A stretch of 64,000 nt of DNA from Thalassotalea mangrovi (lineage in GTDB: Bacteria; Pseudomonadota; Gammaproteobacteria; Enterobacterales; Alteromonadaceae): the NCBI RefSeq assembly GCF_005116735.1, contig NZ_SWDB01000029.1:1-64000 (forward strand), in the 5' to 3' direction. Position numbers and translations under genes: made by a program. Shown here in pieces: positions 44,945 to 54,232 of this stretch (position 1 is its first letter; each line of letters starts with the position of its first letter). Below the pieces are notes generated by a model. The model searched no databases, was not told the DNA's origin, and saw only the letters and a program-made list of their open reading frames with translations.

Positions 44945-47413
44945 GTGGAGTTATTCATCTGGTGGGCAGCGTTTGCTGCAATCACGACCTATCTGGCTTA
45001 CACCCGCGCATCCCTGGGGATGTTTACGTTGGGTTACGCAGTATTGCTGCTGGTTGGCAGCTTTTCCGATATTACCGGCTTAACCAGCTGGATCATTTTT
45101 GCTGCGTTAGCAGTTCCCCTCAATGTTACGAGTATTCGAAAGCAACTTATCAGTGGCAAAATTCTCAAGGTATTCCGTAAAATCATGCCGGAAATGTCCT
45201 CCACTGAACGTGAAGCAATCAATGCCGGTACAACCTGGTTCGAAGCCGATCTATTTAAAGGTGATCCAGACTGGCAGAAAATGCACAACTACCCGCAGCC
45301 TCGCCTGAGCGCCGAAGAACAAGCCTTTCTCGATGGTCCAGTTGAAGAAGTATGTCGCATGTGTGACGACTGGGAAACCACACATGAATTAACCGATCTT
45401 ACACCAGAAGTCTGGCAATACCTGAAGGACAATAAATTCTTCGCGATGATCATCAAAAAGCAATACGGCGGCCTAGAATTTAGCGCTTATGCGCAGTCTC
45501 GTGTATTGCAAAAGCTTTCCAGTGTATCTGCTGTACTTTCCAGTACTGTCGGTGTACCAAACTCTTTGGGCCCGGGTGAGTTACTACAACACTACGGTAC
45601 GAAAGAGCAGCAAGATTATTACTTACCTCGCCTGGTTAATGGTGAAGAAATTCCCTGTTTTGCCCTGACTTCGCCGGAAGCCGGTTCTGATGCGGGTGCT
45701 ATACCGGATTTCGGGATTGTCTGCAAAGGCGAATTCGAAGGTAAAGAAGTGTTAGGTATGCGCCTGACCTGGAACAAGCGTTATATAACCCTTGCGCCGG
45801 TCGCAACGATTCTGGGCCTGGCATTTAAACTGCGCGATCCTGATGGCCTGTTAGGCGATACCGAAGACTTAGGCATCACCTGTGCCCTGATCCCAACCGA
45901 TATTGACGGTGTGGTTACCGGTCGTCGTCATTTCCCGCTAAACGTGACGTTCCAAAATGGCCCGACCCAGGGTAAAGACGTATTTGTACCACTAGATTTC
46001 ATTATCGGTGGTAAAGAAATGGCTGGCCAGGGTTGGCGCATGCTGGTTGAATGTTTGTCAGTAGGTCGAGCAATCACCCTGCCATCAAATTCCGCTGGTG
46101 GTGTAAAAACTGCAGCGTTGGCCACTGGTGCTTATGCCCACATCCGTCGCCAGTTCAAGCTGCCTATCGGTAAAATGGAAGGTATCGAAGAAGCAATGGC
46201 ACGTATTGGTGGTAACGCTTACCTGATGGATGCGGTAACAACCATGTCTACCGGGGCAATCGATTTAGGCGAAAAACCATCGGTTATCTCGGCGATCTGT
46301 AAATATCACCTGACCGAAAAAATGCGCGACAGCATAATCGACGCTATGGATATCCATGGTGGTAAAGGTGTCTGTTTAGGACCAAACAACTATCTTGGGC
46401 GGGGTTACCAGGGGGCACCAATTGCCATCACGGTAGAAGGTGCCAATATCCTGACCCGTAACATGATCATCTATGGTCAAGGGGCAATTCGTTGTCATCC
46501 TTATGTCCTGGCAGAAATGGAAGCCGCAGCCAATCCGGATTTCGAAAAGGCTCTGGACGATTTCGATAAGGCGCTGTTCGGGCATGTTGGCTTCACCATT
46601 TCCAATATGGTTCGTTCAATCTGGTTCTCGTTAACTGGCGCACGCTTGAAAAAATCACCGTACAATGACAAAACCAAACGTTATTACCAGTTGCTAACAA
46701 GATTTAGCTCCAACATGGCATTTTTGTCAGACTTCTCAATGGCCGCTTTAGGTGGAGACTTGAAACGTCGTGAGCGTATCTCAGCACGCCTTGGTGATAT
46801 CCTGAGTTACATGTACTTAGCATCGGCTACCTTGAAGCGTTTTAATGACGAAGGTCGTCAGCGTGAAGACGAAGCTCTAATGATGTGGGCGGTGGAAGAC
46901 AGCCTGTACAAGACTCAACAAGCGATTGATGAGCTAATCAGCAACTTCCCTAATCCGGTGTTCGCTGCCCTGTTCCGTTTGGTTGTACTGCCGTTTGGTC
47001 GCCATTTAACCAAACCTTCAGACAAGCTGGATCATAAAATTGCGAAAATCATGCAAACTCCAGGGGCTGCCCGTGACCGCTTAGGCGCCGGCCAGTACCT
47101 GAACAAAGAAGACGGCAATATTTTAGGGAAGCTAGAGCTGACTTTAGAAAACGTGATCAAGAGTGAAGCGATTATCGCTAAAGTTTCGAAGCAAGCCGGT
47201 AAACGTATTCCGCTTATCAACCTGGATAAACTTGCTGAAGAAGCCCTTGAAAAAGGTTGGATTGATGAAACCGAAGCACAACAGCTTCGCGTTACCGAAG
47301 AAGGTCGTCTGCAAACCATCAATGTTGATGACTTCGACCCAATTGATTTAGTGGTAGACAAAGAACGTCACCTGAAAATCAAAGAAGGTAAAAGTTCGGT
47401 GAAAGCGGCATAA
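44945..47413 (+). CDS. fadE: acyl-CoA dehydrogenase FadE
   Basis: GTG 44945 with AAGGAG upstream starts an 822-residue protein of normal FadE length. Two or three N-terminal membrane segments (about residues 1-65) are followed by the acyl-CoA dehydrogenase domain: [19 protein letters not shown] and [16 protein letters not shown] (FAD and substrate region), [53 protein letters not shown], and a C-terminal FadE-specific domain. It catalyses the first step of fatty-acid beta-oxidation using FAD. A terminator follows at 47434. Confidence 0.96.
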   Translation: MELFIWWAAFAAITTYLAYTRASLGMFTLGYAVLLLVGSFSDITGLTSWIIFAALAVPLNVTSIRKQLISGKILKVFRKIMPEMSSTEREAINAGTTWFEADLFKGDPDWQKMHNYPQPRLSAEEQAFLDGPVEEVCRMCDDWETTHELTDLTPEVWQYLKDNKFFAMIIKKQYGGLEFSAYAQSRVLQKLSSVSAVLSSTVGVPNSLGPGELLQHYGTKEQQDYYLPRLVNGEEIPCFALTSPEAGSDAGAIPDFGIVCKGEFEGKEVLGMRLTWNKRYITLAPVATILGLAFKLRDPDGLLGDTEDLGITCALIPTDIDGVVTGRRHFPLNVTFQNGPTQGKDVFVPLDFIIGGKEMAGQGWRMLVECLSVGRAITLPSNSAGGVKTAALATGAYAHIRRQFKLPIGKMEGIEEAMARIGGNAYLMDAVTTMSTGAIDLGEKPSVISAICKYHLTEKMRDSIIDAMDIHGGKGVCLGPNNYLGRGYQGAPIAITVEGANILTRNMIIYGQGAIRCHPYVLAEMEAAANPDFEKALDDFDKALFGHVGFTISNMVRSIWFSLTGARLKKSPYNDKTKRYYQLLTRFSSNMAFLSDFSMAALGGDLKRRERISARLGDILSYMYLASATLKRFNDEGRQREDEALMMWAVEDSLYKTQQAIDELISNFPNPVFAALFRLVVLPFGRHLTKPSDKLDHKIAKIMQTPGAARDRLGAGQYLNKEDGNILGKLELTLENVIKSEAIIAKVSKQAGKRIPLINLDKLAEEALEKGWIDETEAQQLRVTEEGRLQTINVDDFDPIDLVVDKERHLKIKEGKSSVKAA

Positions 47414-47433
47414 TCATTTCATTATGTCTTTGC

Positions 47434-47459
47434 AAAAGGCGCTTCATGCGCCTTTTTTT
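47434..47459 (+). terminator. intrinsic terminator of fadE
   Basis: AAAAGGCGC (47434-47442) and GCGCCTTTT (47448-47456) form a strong stem with loop TTCAT, and a run of T follows. Confidence 0.92.
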
Positions 47460-47561
47460 ATGCTAATTTAAAAATCTCACCTCAACAGAAGTTTACAACT
47501 TTCTTTAATAGTTTTAATTAGTTACTATGACTTCCTAATCTAGCCATAAAAAAAACCAGGC

Positions 47562-47942
47562 ATGCGCCGTATATCAATTCAAATTTTAGCCAGCATCCTA
47601 ATTTTGACCGGTTGTTCCAATATCAGGGTTTCCGGCAATCTCGGCGATTTGGTAGGTACCAGTTTTAGGGCAAATAATGTTGAATCTTACACATTCGAAG
47701 AGTTGATGGCCTACAACCACAGGTATTTAGCTTCTTTAAATGAAGAATACTGCCATACCGACAAATTTGAACCAGCTCCCTCCTTTAAACATTTGGAAAG
47801 AAATTTAAAATCAGAAACACAAAAACTGGGTGGTAATGCAATTGTTTTTGATGTTTGCGAGAAACAGAGTAATTATCAAAACTGCACAGCATTATTGCGC
47901 TGCCAGGCTAGTGCATATGTGATCGACTTTGATGGAATTTAA
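47562..47942 (+). CDS. rcsF: RcsF-like outer-membrane lipoprotein
   Basis: This 126-residue lipoprotein has a lipobox ending LILTGC (Cys 18). The mature part has LGDLVGTSFRANNVES, like the ELVGKPFRDLGEV segment of E. coli RcsF, and four other Cys at 64, 99, 108 and 114. Their spacings (35, 9, 6) equal those of the two nested disulfides of RcsF (C74-C118, C109-C124). LGGNAIVFDVCEKQ matches the RcsF KANAVLLHSCEV strand. It lacks the long proline-rich linker of RcsF. RcsF senses envelope stress for the Rcs phosphorelay; no rcs genes are in this window, so function is inferred. Confidence 0.75.
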   Translation: MRRISIQILASILILTGCSNIRVSGNLGDLVGTSFRANNVESYTFEELMAYNHRYLASLNEEYCHTDKFEPAPSFKHLERNLKSETQKLGGNAIVFDVCEKQSNYQNCTALLRCQASAYVIDFDGI

Positions 47943-48057
47943 GCCTGAATAGAAAAGGCACTAGCGGTTTCGACCATGGCAGATTCAATGAGGTAGCAGA
48001 ATCAATAAATTTCACCTCCTCTTCCACTGCCGGCTTCCACCTACCATCTTCTTATCA

Positions 48058-48498
48058 CTAACCAACCTGAGTTTCCGCAAATTCTTTGAACTGCTGCATA
48101 TAGCGATTTGATTGCTTTTTAAACGTGCCTGGCATTAGCATCATCATCAACTTTACAAAACCACTGCATTTGAATTCGTTTTTTACGATCCAGCGGGTCT
48201 GATTTTCAGACAGTGCAATAAACGAGTTATCCACCAGATTCCAGACATTATCAGTCTCATACACACCACTAAACTGTTCCGGTAACTGCCTTACGGTGAT
48301 CGTTTCAGTCATGGCAATTTCTTTATTGCCCATACGATACAATAATCGTGACTCGGTTCCCTCTTCTCCCGGAGCACCGCTAATGGTTTCAAAGCTAATT
48401 AGATCTGGCTGCCACTTTTTCAGGTTATGAGGGTTATCGAACAGTTCGATTACCCGGTCAATGGGAAGTGCGATGTCTATTTCTAAGGTGTATTTCAT
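48058..48498 (-). CDS. SRPBCC (START/polyketide cyclase-like) family protein
   Basis: At 146 residues it is one helix-grip domain. It begins YTLEIDIALPIDRVIELFDNPHNLKKWQPDLISFE, the typical N-terminal pattern, has ETITVRQLPEQFSGVYE in the middle and ends with a long C-terminal helix (FKKQSNRYMQQFKEFAET). Such proteins bind hydrophobic ligands; no catalytic residues can be assigned. It lies 83 bases downstream of the methyltransferase gene on the same strand and may be co-transcribed. Confidence 0.85.
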   Translation of the reverse strand: MKYTLEIDIALPIDRVIELFDNPHNLKKWQPDLISFETISGAPGEEGTESRLLYRMGNKEIAMTETITVRQLPEQFSGVYETDNVWNLVDNSFIALSENQTRWIVKNEFKCSGFVKLMMMLMPGTFKKQSNRYMQQFKEFAETQVG

Positions 48499-48581
48499 TC
48501 CTTTAAGCCTTTCAGTATTAAGACTTAACTATAATTGAGGCTTGTTAAAGCGCAAATCGGCGAGCAGTCGTGTTGATGGCG

Positions 48582-49412
48582 TCAGTTCTTGCTGGCAATA
48601 ATTTCAACCGGTGCAATTCGATCCAATGAAATGTTTTCAATCATATTGTTAACTTTTACGGGTGCTGAGTCGCCCATCAGAATATGCAGCCCCAATGGCG
48701 GTGGACCTGAAGCGTTGGCCACCCGAGCCCGCAGTTCGGCAAAGAACTGGAGTGCAAATTCTCGACGATTTCTTAAACCGGTCACAGTAAATCCGGCCGA
48801 TTGCAGCGCTACCTGATATTCATCCGGAGCCGCAACAGCACTACCACTCGAATCACTCGCCCAGGGCACCGGAAATGTCAGCTCACCATTTCCCGTTTTC
48901 ATTACATCATAAATCCCTAACGTGCCACCCGGTTTTAACACCCGATGGAGCTCACGGATCAGTAACGCTTTATCGGCGATATTCATCCCAACATGCAAGA
49001 GAATAATCCGATCAAAGCTCGCATCCGCTTCAGCCAGGGCCAGTGCATTACCCGTTTTAAGCTGAACGTTTTTGTCCAGTCCGACCCATTCGCACAGTAC
49101 ATTTCCCGTTTCAATGTACTCTTCAGTTAAATCAATGCCGACCACATTACAACCGTACTGCTGACTCAGATAACGACTGCTTCCGCCTAAACCGCATCCT
49201 ACATCTAACACCTTATGCTCACTTTTGATATCAAGCTGGTCAAGAAATGACTGGGTTGCTGCTCTGCCACCAATATGAAATTCATCGACCGGAGCTAAGT
49301 CATTAACACCTATAGTGTCTACCGACTTTCCCAATGCCGCCACGCCTGCTTGTATAGCAGCGAGCAAGCTACCGTGTGTGTAGTGGCTGGTAACCTTGTG
49401 TTTATCGGGCAT
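48582..49412 (-). CDS. class I SAM-dependent methyltransferase (UbiE/glycine-sarcosine-methyltransferase-like)
   Basis: ATG 49412 with GAGG upstream gives 276 residues. Motif I is VLDVGCGLGGSSRYL, followed by VGIDLTEEYIETGN (motif post I) and the LHVGMNIADKALLIRELHRVLKPGGTLGIYDV segment typical of the UbiE-like and small-molecule N-methyltransferase families. The C-terminal part has ALQSAGFTVTGLRNRREFALQFF. The substrate is unknown. It is divergent from the PLP-enzyme gene at 49578 and heads the two-gene unit with the SRPBCC gene. Confidence 0.86.
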   Translation of the reverse strand: MPDKHKVTSHYTHGSLLAAIQAGVAALGKSVDTIGVNDLAPVDEFHIGGRAATQSFLDQLDIKSEHKVLDVGCGLGGSSRYLSQQYGCNVVGIDLTEEYIETGNVLCEWVGLDKNVQLKTGNALALAEADASFDRIILLHVGMNIADKALLIRELHRVLKPGGTLGIYDVMKTGNGELTFPVPWASDSSGSAVAAPDEYQVALQSAGFTVTGLRNRREFALQFFAELRARVANASGPPPLGLHILMGDSAPVKVNNMIENISLDRIAPVEIIASKN

Positions 49413-49577
49413 CAATTTTTCCTCCGTAATGCCTTGACGAATATCGCTACAACTTACCTATTAAACGTATATGCATTTGACAAACCCCTATCCCGCAAAC
49501 CAATATGAGACACGAATCGTTACAACGTTAGCGATAGTATAGTATTTCAGTCATTCAACATGGATTACAAGGTTTTA

Positions 49578-50576
49578 ATGAACAGCATAAATATAAACAA
49601 GGTTAACCTTTTCAGCGGTCCAACACCGTTTGAACCACTGACAAACCTTTCCGGCATGCATGGCTGTGCGAATTTGTTTATCAAACGCGACGATTGCACA
49701 GGCCTTGCCACTGGCGGTAACAAAACCCGCAAGCTTGAATATCTGCTGGCTGACGCACTCGCTAAAAGTGCGACTGTGTTAGTTACGATTGGTGGAATTC
49801 AGTCCAACCATGCTCGCCAGACGGTGGCGGCCGCAAACAAATTCAATTTAAAGTGTGCTCTTGTATTGGAAAAGGTATCGGGTACCGGTGGCGACGATTA
49901 TATGCAAAGTGGCAATATGTTGCTCGATAACATCATGGGCGCCGATTCCCATATTGTTCCTGACGGAGAAGATTGCCTGACCTATGCCTTAGCTCTGGTT
50001 GAACAGCTAAAGCAACAAGGTGAAGTGCCCTACTTTATTACCGTCGGCGGTTCTGATCCTATTGGTGCCTGTGGGTATGTTGAATGTGCTTTTGAGTTAA
50101 TGGAACAGTGTAAACAGCGGCAAGTAAAACTGGATGCTTTGATACACGCAACAGGCAGTGCTGGCACGCAAGCAGGGTTAATTGCCGGCATGGAGCTTTT
50201 GGGCTCTGATACGCGAGTTATCGGCGTGTGCGTGAGCAAGTCTGAAGCTGCGCAACGGGAATTAATCATCAATTTGTTAGAACCTATGAGTGAAGCTCTT
50301 GGTTTCAATTTGCAATCAGCGATAAAACGCATTGAAATCAAAGACCAGTATTATGGTGAGGGTTACGGGATCCCAACGGAGTCAATGGTAGAAGCCGTCA
50401 AAACCCTGGCGAGACAGGAGGCAATTTTGCTCGATCCGGTTTACACGGGTAAGGCAATGGCCGGCATGTTGGATATGCTGAAAAATAATGAGTTTTCAGC
50501 GGAGCAAAACGTAGCATTTCTGCATACTGGCGGTAGTGTCGGATTATTCGCTTATAAAGATTTGTTCATGAAATAA
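49578..50576 (+). CDS. D-cysteine desulfhydrase / ACC-deaminase-family PLP enzyme
   Basis: I prefer ATG 49578, with AAGG 5 bases upstream, over ATG 49560; the product has 332 residues. It belongs to the fold-type II ACC-deaminase family: GPTPFEPLTNLS, IKRDDCTGLATGGNKTRKLEYLL with the PLP Lys, GGIQSNHARQTVAAA, then GSAGTQAGLIAG (phosphate-binding) and LLDPVYTGKAMAGML. Such enzymes remove sulfide and ammonia from D-cysteine or deaminate ACC; the substrate cannot be fixed from sequence. Cytoplasmic, monocistronic. Confidence 0.87.
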   Translation: MNSININKVNLFSGPTPFEPLTNLSGMHGCANLFIKRDDCTGLATGGNKTRKLEYLLADALAKSATVLVTIGGIQSNHARQTVAAANKFNLKCALVLEKVSGTGGDDYMQSGNMLLDNIMGADSHIVPDGEDCLTYALALVEQLKQQGEVPYFITVGGSDPIGACGYVECAFELMEQCKQRQVKLDALIHATGSAGTQAGLIAGMELLGSDTRVIGVCVSKSEAAQRELIINLLEPMSEALGFNLQSAIKRIEIKDQYYGEGYGIPTESMVEAVKTLARQEAILLDPVYTGKAMAGMLDMLKNNEFSAEQNVAFLHTGGSVGLFAYKDLFMK

Positions 50577-50693
50577 AACCAAAAAGCTGCCAGTTCGTCA
50601 TTATCGTATGAGCAGGTTATGTTTGCCGAAAAACTAGTGTCTTTCCGATACAAATGTGAACTTTAGCCAATGGGTTACAATAGGGAGTTATTT

Positions 50694-51062
50694 TTATTTC
50701 CAGCCAATTCCTAATTGATTTTTTTCGTATAGCCGTAATTTCGCGATTTTTAAAATTAGTGCTTTAGGTAAAGGCTCTGAGATTGGGAACTGGATGGTAT
50801 TTTCTAACGTTTTATAATCTGCTACCTGATCAGACAACTGCCTGAGCACTGATGGGGTCGGGTGCAGGCTGATATGATCCTTGTAAGCGGCGTAAACAAA
50901 TAAAATACCGCCATTAACCAACGCCGGTTTATTCCACTTTAGTACTTCAATGGCTTTCTCGTCTACTGACATAAGATAACACCTGAGCTCAGATAGCCTT
51001 TGCCTTGCCAGGGGTGATTTTCCGCTTATATAGTCGTCTAGTGAATTTGCTCTATTACTCAT
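50694..51062 (-). CDS. DUF1801 (YdhG-like) protein
   Basis: It has 122 residues with the DUF1801 pattern: LDDYISGKSPLARQRLSELRCYLMSV, EVLKWNKPALVNGGILFVYAAYKDHISLHP, and NTIQFPISEPLPKALILKIAKLRL. These small iron-transport-regulator-like (frataxin-like fold) proteins are common in bacteria; function is not established. It lies 87 bases downstream of the VOC gene on the same strand. Confidence 0.86.
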   Translation of the reverse strand: MSNRANSLDDYISGKSPLARQRLSELRCYLMSVDEKAIEVLKWNKPALVNGGILFVYAAYKDHISLHPTPSVLRQLSDQVADYKTLENTIQFPISEPLPKALILKIAKLRLYEKNQLGIGWK

Positions 51063-51149
51063 TGTTTAAAACCGATGAATGAACTCCTCCTGATTCTAAC
51101 CTTGCAAGCTTCGAATCGAATTTTAAAATATCCCCGGAAACTCATAACG

Positions 51150-51506
51150 TTAGCGCTTAAATTCTCTAAGTTGAATATGATTACCTTCCGGATCAACAAC
51201 ATTGCAAACGCTAAATACTGGATTTGACCACTCACCTTCCAGTGTTGAGCCACCCAATTCAACTACTCTATCTCTTGCTTTATCTAGGTTATCTACGGTG
51301 ATAAACATTTTAACCCGATTAAACGTATAATCAGGCATCTCTGTTGGCGGGATATGAACAACGATATTAAATTCTTGACTACCGATACTGATGAACTCAG
51401 CTGTTTCCCTTAGCACATTCATATCAAACATTTCCGCATAAAAGCGGCTAAGGCTGTTTATTTCTCTGGCGTATATTATCACGCCATTCCTGGGGAGTTT
51501 ATTCAC
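51150..51506 (-). CDS. VOC family protein (glyoxalase-like)
   Basis: At 118 residues it is a single VOC domain: VIIYAREINSLSRFYAEMFDM at the N-terminus, NRVKMFITVDNLDKARDRVVELGG in the middle, and NVVDPEGNHIQLREF at the end, where Glu-type ligands usually sit. The first His ligand is not obvious, so it may not be a metalloenzyme. Substrate unknown. It starts just below a tandem repeat array (51618-51990) and precedes the DUF1801 gene. Confidence 0.86.
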   Translation of the reverse strand: MNKLPRNGVIIYAREINSLSRFYAEMFDMNVLRETAEFISIGSQEFNIVVHIPPTEMPDYTFNRVKMFITVDNLDKARDRVVELGGSTLEGEWSNPVFSVCNVVDPEGNHIQLREFKR

Positions 51507-51617
51507 TTAATATTCTCCATATAGGTTTATCTCACGAATGCAGTTAATTCTATTACCTGAGTAATTAAATCAGCAATTTTTTAACGAACATCAAATACAA
51601 TGAATTTAACCGCCAAG

Positions 51618-51990
51618 CCCTCCCTTGCTAACATCCATGGTACGGGAGGATATGTAAAGGGATTTACGGTATGTCTAGATATCAAGGATGACAATATCTC
51701 GACAAGATACATGGATGGTAATATCTCGACTAAATACTTCCCTGCAGCAATACCCGTACCGTATCCTGCTAACCGGGCATACTTACATCCTTGTAATAAC
51801 CCTCCCTTGCTACCATCCATGGTACGGGAGGAAAGATACATGGATGTATTGAATGTCGAGATATCATGGATGGTAATATCTCGACTAAGTACATCCATGC
51901 AGCAATACCCGTACCGCATCCTGCTAACCGGGCATACTTACATCCTTGTAATAACCCTCCCTTGCTACCATCCATGGTGCGGGAGGATAA
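51618..51990. repeat. 155-bp-period tandem repeat with nested palindromes
   Basis: The 33-base core starting CCCTCCCTTGCTA occurs at 51618-51650, 51800-51832 and 51955-51987. The 89-base block beginning ATGGATGGTAATATCTCGAC occurs at 51711 and 51866, 155 bases apart and nearly identical. The core is palindromic (CCTCCC..TACCAT/ATGGTA..GGGAGG), and GTCGAGATAT (51855-51864) pairs with ATATCTCGAC (51876-51885). It is not a CRISPR array. It lies between the suc terminator and the VOC gene. Confidence 0.85.
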
Positions 51991-52003
51991 ATACATCCCT
52001 GTA

Positions 52004-52041
52004 TAAAAAAACGCCCCGATACCGAAGTAACGAGGCGTTTT
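52004..52041 (-). terminator. intrinsic terminator of the sdh-suc transcript
   Basis: AAAACGCCCCG (52008-52018) pairs with CGAGGCGTTTT (52031-52041) with one mismatch. The A-run from 52004 gives the T-tract on the minus strand. It stands 19 bases after the sucD stop. Confidence 0.88.
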
Positions 52042-52059
52042 CATCAAACTAGCGGTAAA

Positions 52060-52932
52060 TTACCAACCAGTTTTCTCTTTTAGTGCTTTACCGATGTCAG
52101 CTAGTGAACGAACGGTTTTAACACCTGCAGCTTCTAGAGCAGCAAATTTCTCATCGGCAGTACCTTTACCACCAGCGATGATAGCACCAGCATGGCCCAT
52201 ACGCTTACCTGGAGGAGCAGTAACGCCAGCGATGTAAGAAACAACTGGCTTGGTCACGTTCGCCTTGATGTACTCAGCAGCTTCTTCTTCTGCAGTACCA
52301 CCGATCTCACCGATCATAACGATAGCTTCAGTTTGCGGATCGTTTTGGAACATTTCTAAAACGTCGATGAAGTTAGTACCTGGGATTGGATCACCACCGA
52401 TACCAACACAAGAAGACTGACCAAAACCAGCATCTGTCGTTTGCTTAACGGCTTCGTAAGTCAGAGTACCTGAACGAGATACGATACCAACTTTACCTGG
52501 CTTGTGGATGTGACCTGGCATGATACCAATCTTACATTCGCCTGGAGTGATAACACCTGGGCAGTTAGGACCAATCATGCGAACGCCAGTTTCTTCAAGC
52601 TTAACTTTAACGTCAAGCATGTCTAGCGTTGGGATACCTTCAGTGATGGTAACGATTAGCTCGATACCAGCATCGATAGCTTCTAAGATTGCATCTTTAC
52701 AGAAAGGTGCAGGAACGTAGATAACTGTTGCAGTAGCACCAGTTGCTTCAACCGCTTCACGAACGGTATTGAATACTGGCAGGCCTAAGTGAGTCTGACC
52801 GCCTTTACCTGGCGATACACCACCAACCATTTGCGTACCATAGGCAATGGCTTGCTCGGAGTGGAAAGTACCCTGGCCACCAGTGAAACCCTGACAGATT
52901 ACCTTGGTATCTTTGTTAATTAATACAGACAT
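52060..52932 (-). CDS. sucD: succinyl-CoA synthetase alpha subunit
   Basis: This 290-residue subunit has the CoA-binding [49 protein letters not shown] and the phosphorylated active-site His in [18 protein letters not shown]. It forms the alpha-beta complex with SucC and makes ATP or GTP from succinyl-CoA. ATG 52932 overlaps the sucC stop by one base (TAATG). Confidence 0.97.
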   Translation of the reverse strand: MSVLINKDTKVICQGFTGGQGTFHSEQAIAYGTQMVGGVSPGKGGQTHLGLPVFNTVREAVEATGATATVIYVPAPFCKDAILEAIDAGIELIVTITEGIPTLDMLDVKVKLEETGVRMIGPNCPGVITPGECKIGIMPGHIHKPGKVGIVSRSGTLTYEAVKQTTDAGFGQSSCVGIGGDPIPGTNFIDVLEMFQNDPQTEAIVMIGEIGGTAEEEAAEYIKANVTKPVVSYIAGVTAPPGKRMGHAGAIIAGGKGTADEKFAALEAAGVKTVRSLADIGKALKEKTGW

Positions 52933-54098
52933 TATTTGCCCTCCGCAGCAGCAACAACTTTCTCAGCAGCGTCAGTTAAAGACTCAGCTGCGATTACGTC
53001 AACGTCAGAGTTCGCCAGTACTTCACGACCAGCTTCTGCGTTAGTACCTTCTAAACGAACAACGACTGGAACGTTTACGCCAACTTCTTTAACGGCACCG
53101 ATGATACCTTCAGCGATCATGTCACAACGAACGATACCACCGAAAATGTTTACCAGTACGGCTTTTACGTTGTCGTCAGACAAGATGATTTTGAATGCTT
53201 CTGCAACACGTTCTTTGGTTGCGCCACCACCTACGTCAAGGAAGTTTGCAGGCTTACCACCGTGCAGGTTTACGATGTCCATGGTACCCATTGCAAGGCC
53301 AGCACCGTTAACCATACAACCAACGTTACCGTCTAGTGCTACGTAGTTCAGTTCCCACTGGGCTGCGTGCGCTTCACGCTCGTCTTCCTGTGAAGGATCG
53401 TGCATTGCACGGATTTTTGGCTGACGGTAAAGTGCGTTTGAATCTACGCCGATTTTGCCGTCAAGACAGTGTAGGTTACCCGCTTCGGTGATAACCAGAG
53501 GGTTGATTTCAAGTAACGCGAAATCATGATCGATGAACATGTTGCCAAGACCCAGGAAGATCTTTACAAACTGCTTCATTTGTACCGGGTTAAGACCCAG
53601 TTTGAAGCCTAGCTCACGAGCCTGGTATGCCTGAGGGCCTACTAGTGGATCGATCGCAGCTTTGTGGATCAGGTGCGGAGTTTCTTCTGCAACTGTCTCG
53701 ATGTCAACACCACCTTCAGTAGAAGCCATGAATACAACGCGACGTGTACCACGGTCTACAACTGCACCTAAGTACAACTCGTTAGCGATATCAGTACAGC
53801 TCTCAACTAAAATTTTTGCAACTGGTTGACCGTTAGCGTCTGTTTGATAAGTCACTAAGTTCTTACCTAACCAGTGTTGAGCAAATTCTTTAATTTCTTC
53901 TTTGGATTTAACCAGCTTTACACCGCCAGCCTTACCACGGCCACCAGCGTGAACCTGAGCTTTAACAACCCACATATCGCCGCCGATCTTATCAGCAGCT
54001 TCAGCAGCTTCCTGAGGGGTATCGCAAGCAAAACCCTCTGAAACTGGTAAACCATATTCTGCGAATAATTGCTTCGCTTGATACTCATGCAAATTCAT
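52932..54098 (-). CDS. sucC: succinyl-CoA synthetase beta subunit
   Basis: ATG 54098 begins the canonical [19 protein letters not shown]; the frame is open a few codons further up but without family support. The 388-residue ATP-grasp protein has [19 protein letters not shown], the LLEINPLVI segment, [12 protein letters not shown] and [10 protein letters not shown]. It supplies the nucleotide-binding half of succinyl-CoA synthetase. A 134-base gap with a hairpin separates it from sucB. Confidence 0.97.
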   Translation of the reverse strand: MNLHEYQAKQLFAEYGLPVSEGFACDTPQEAAEAADKIGGDMWVVKAQVHAGGRGKAGGVKLVKSKEEIKEFAQHWLGKNLVTYQTDANGQPVAKILVESCTDIANELYLGAVVDRGTRRVVFMASTEGGVDIETVAEETPHLIHKAAIDPLVGPQAYQARELGFKLGLNPVQMKQFVKIFLGLGNMFIDHDFALLEINPLVITEAGNLHCLDGKIGVDSNALYRQPKIRAMHDPSQEDEREAHAAQWELNYVALDGNVGCMVNGAGLAMGTMDIVNLHGGKPANFLDVGGGATKERVAEAFKIILSDDNVKAVLVNIFGGIVRCDMIAEGIIGAVKEVGVNVPVVVRLEGTNAEAGREVLANSDVDVIAAESLTDAAEKVVAAAEGK

Positions 54099-54173
54099 GG
54101 TGTTTTCCAATTATCAATATAGAAAAATAGCAGCCAAAGCTGCCCTGTAAAAAATTTGTTGCGATTATAAACA

Positions 54174-54203
54174 CTGCAGGGCGCTAACGAAAGCCCCCTG
54201 CAG
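54174..54203 (-). promoter_or_regulatory. intercistronic hairpin between sucB and sucC
   Basis: CTGCAGGG (54174-54181) and CCCTGCAG (54196-54203) form a stem that extends to 11 pairs with one mismatch. No T-run follows on the minus strand, so it is more likely an mRNA-stabilising or processing structure, or a partial attenuator, than a full terminator. Confidence 0.55.
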
Positions 54204-54232
54204 AGAATATTCCAACAAACCTTGGCTAAATT

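Noticed and set aside
51618-51990. Possible CRISPR array
   Set aside because: Repeats are long, with nearly identical 'spacers' and irregular first interval; no cas gene in the window.
51600-52052. ORFs over the tandem repeat on both strands
   Set aside because: The translation only mirrors the DNA repeat (VKEILPSM-like words) and crosses the sdh-suc terminator; not real genes.
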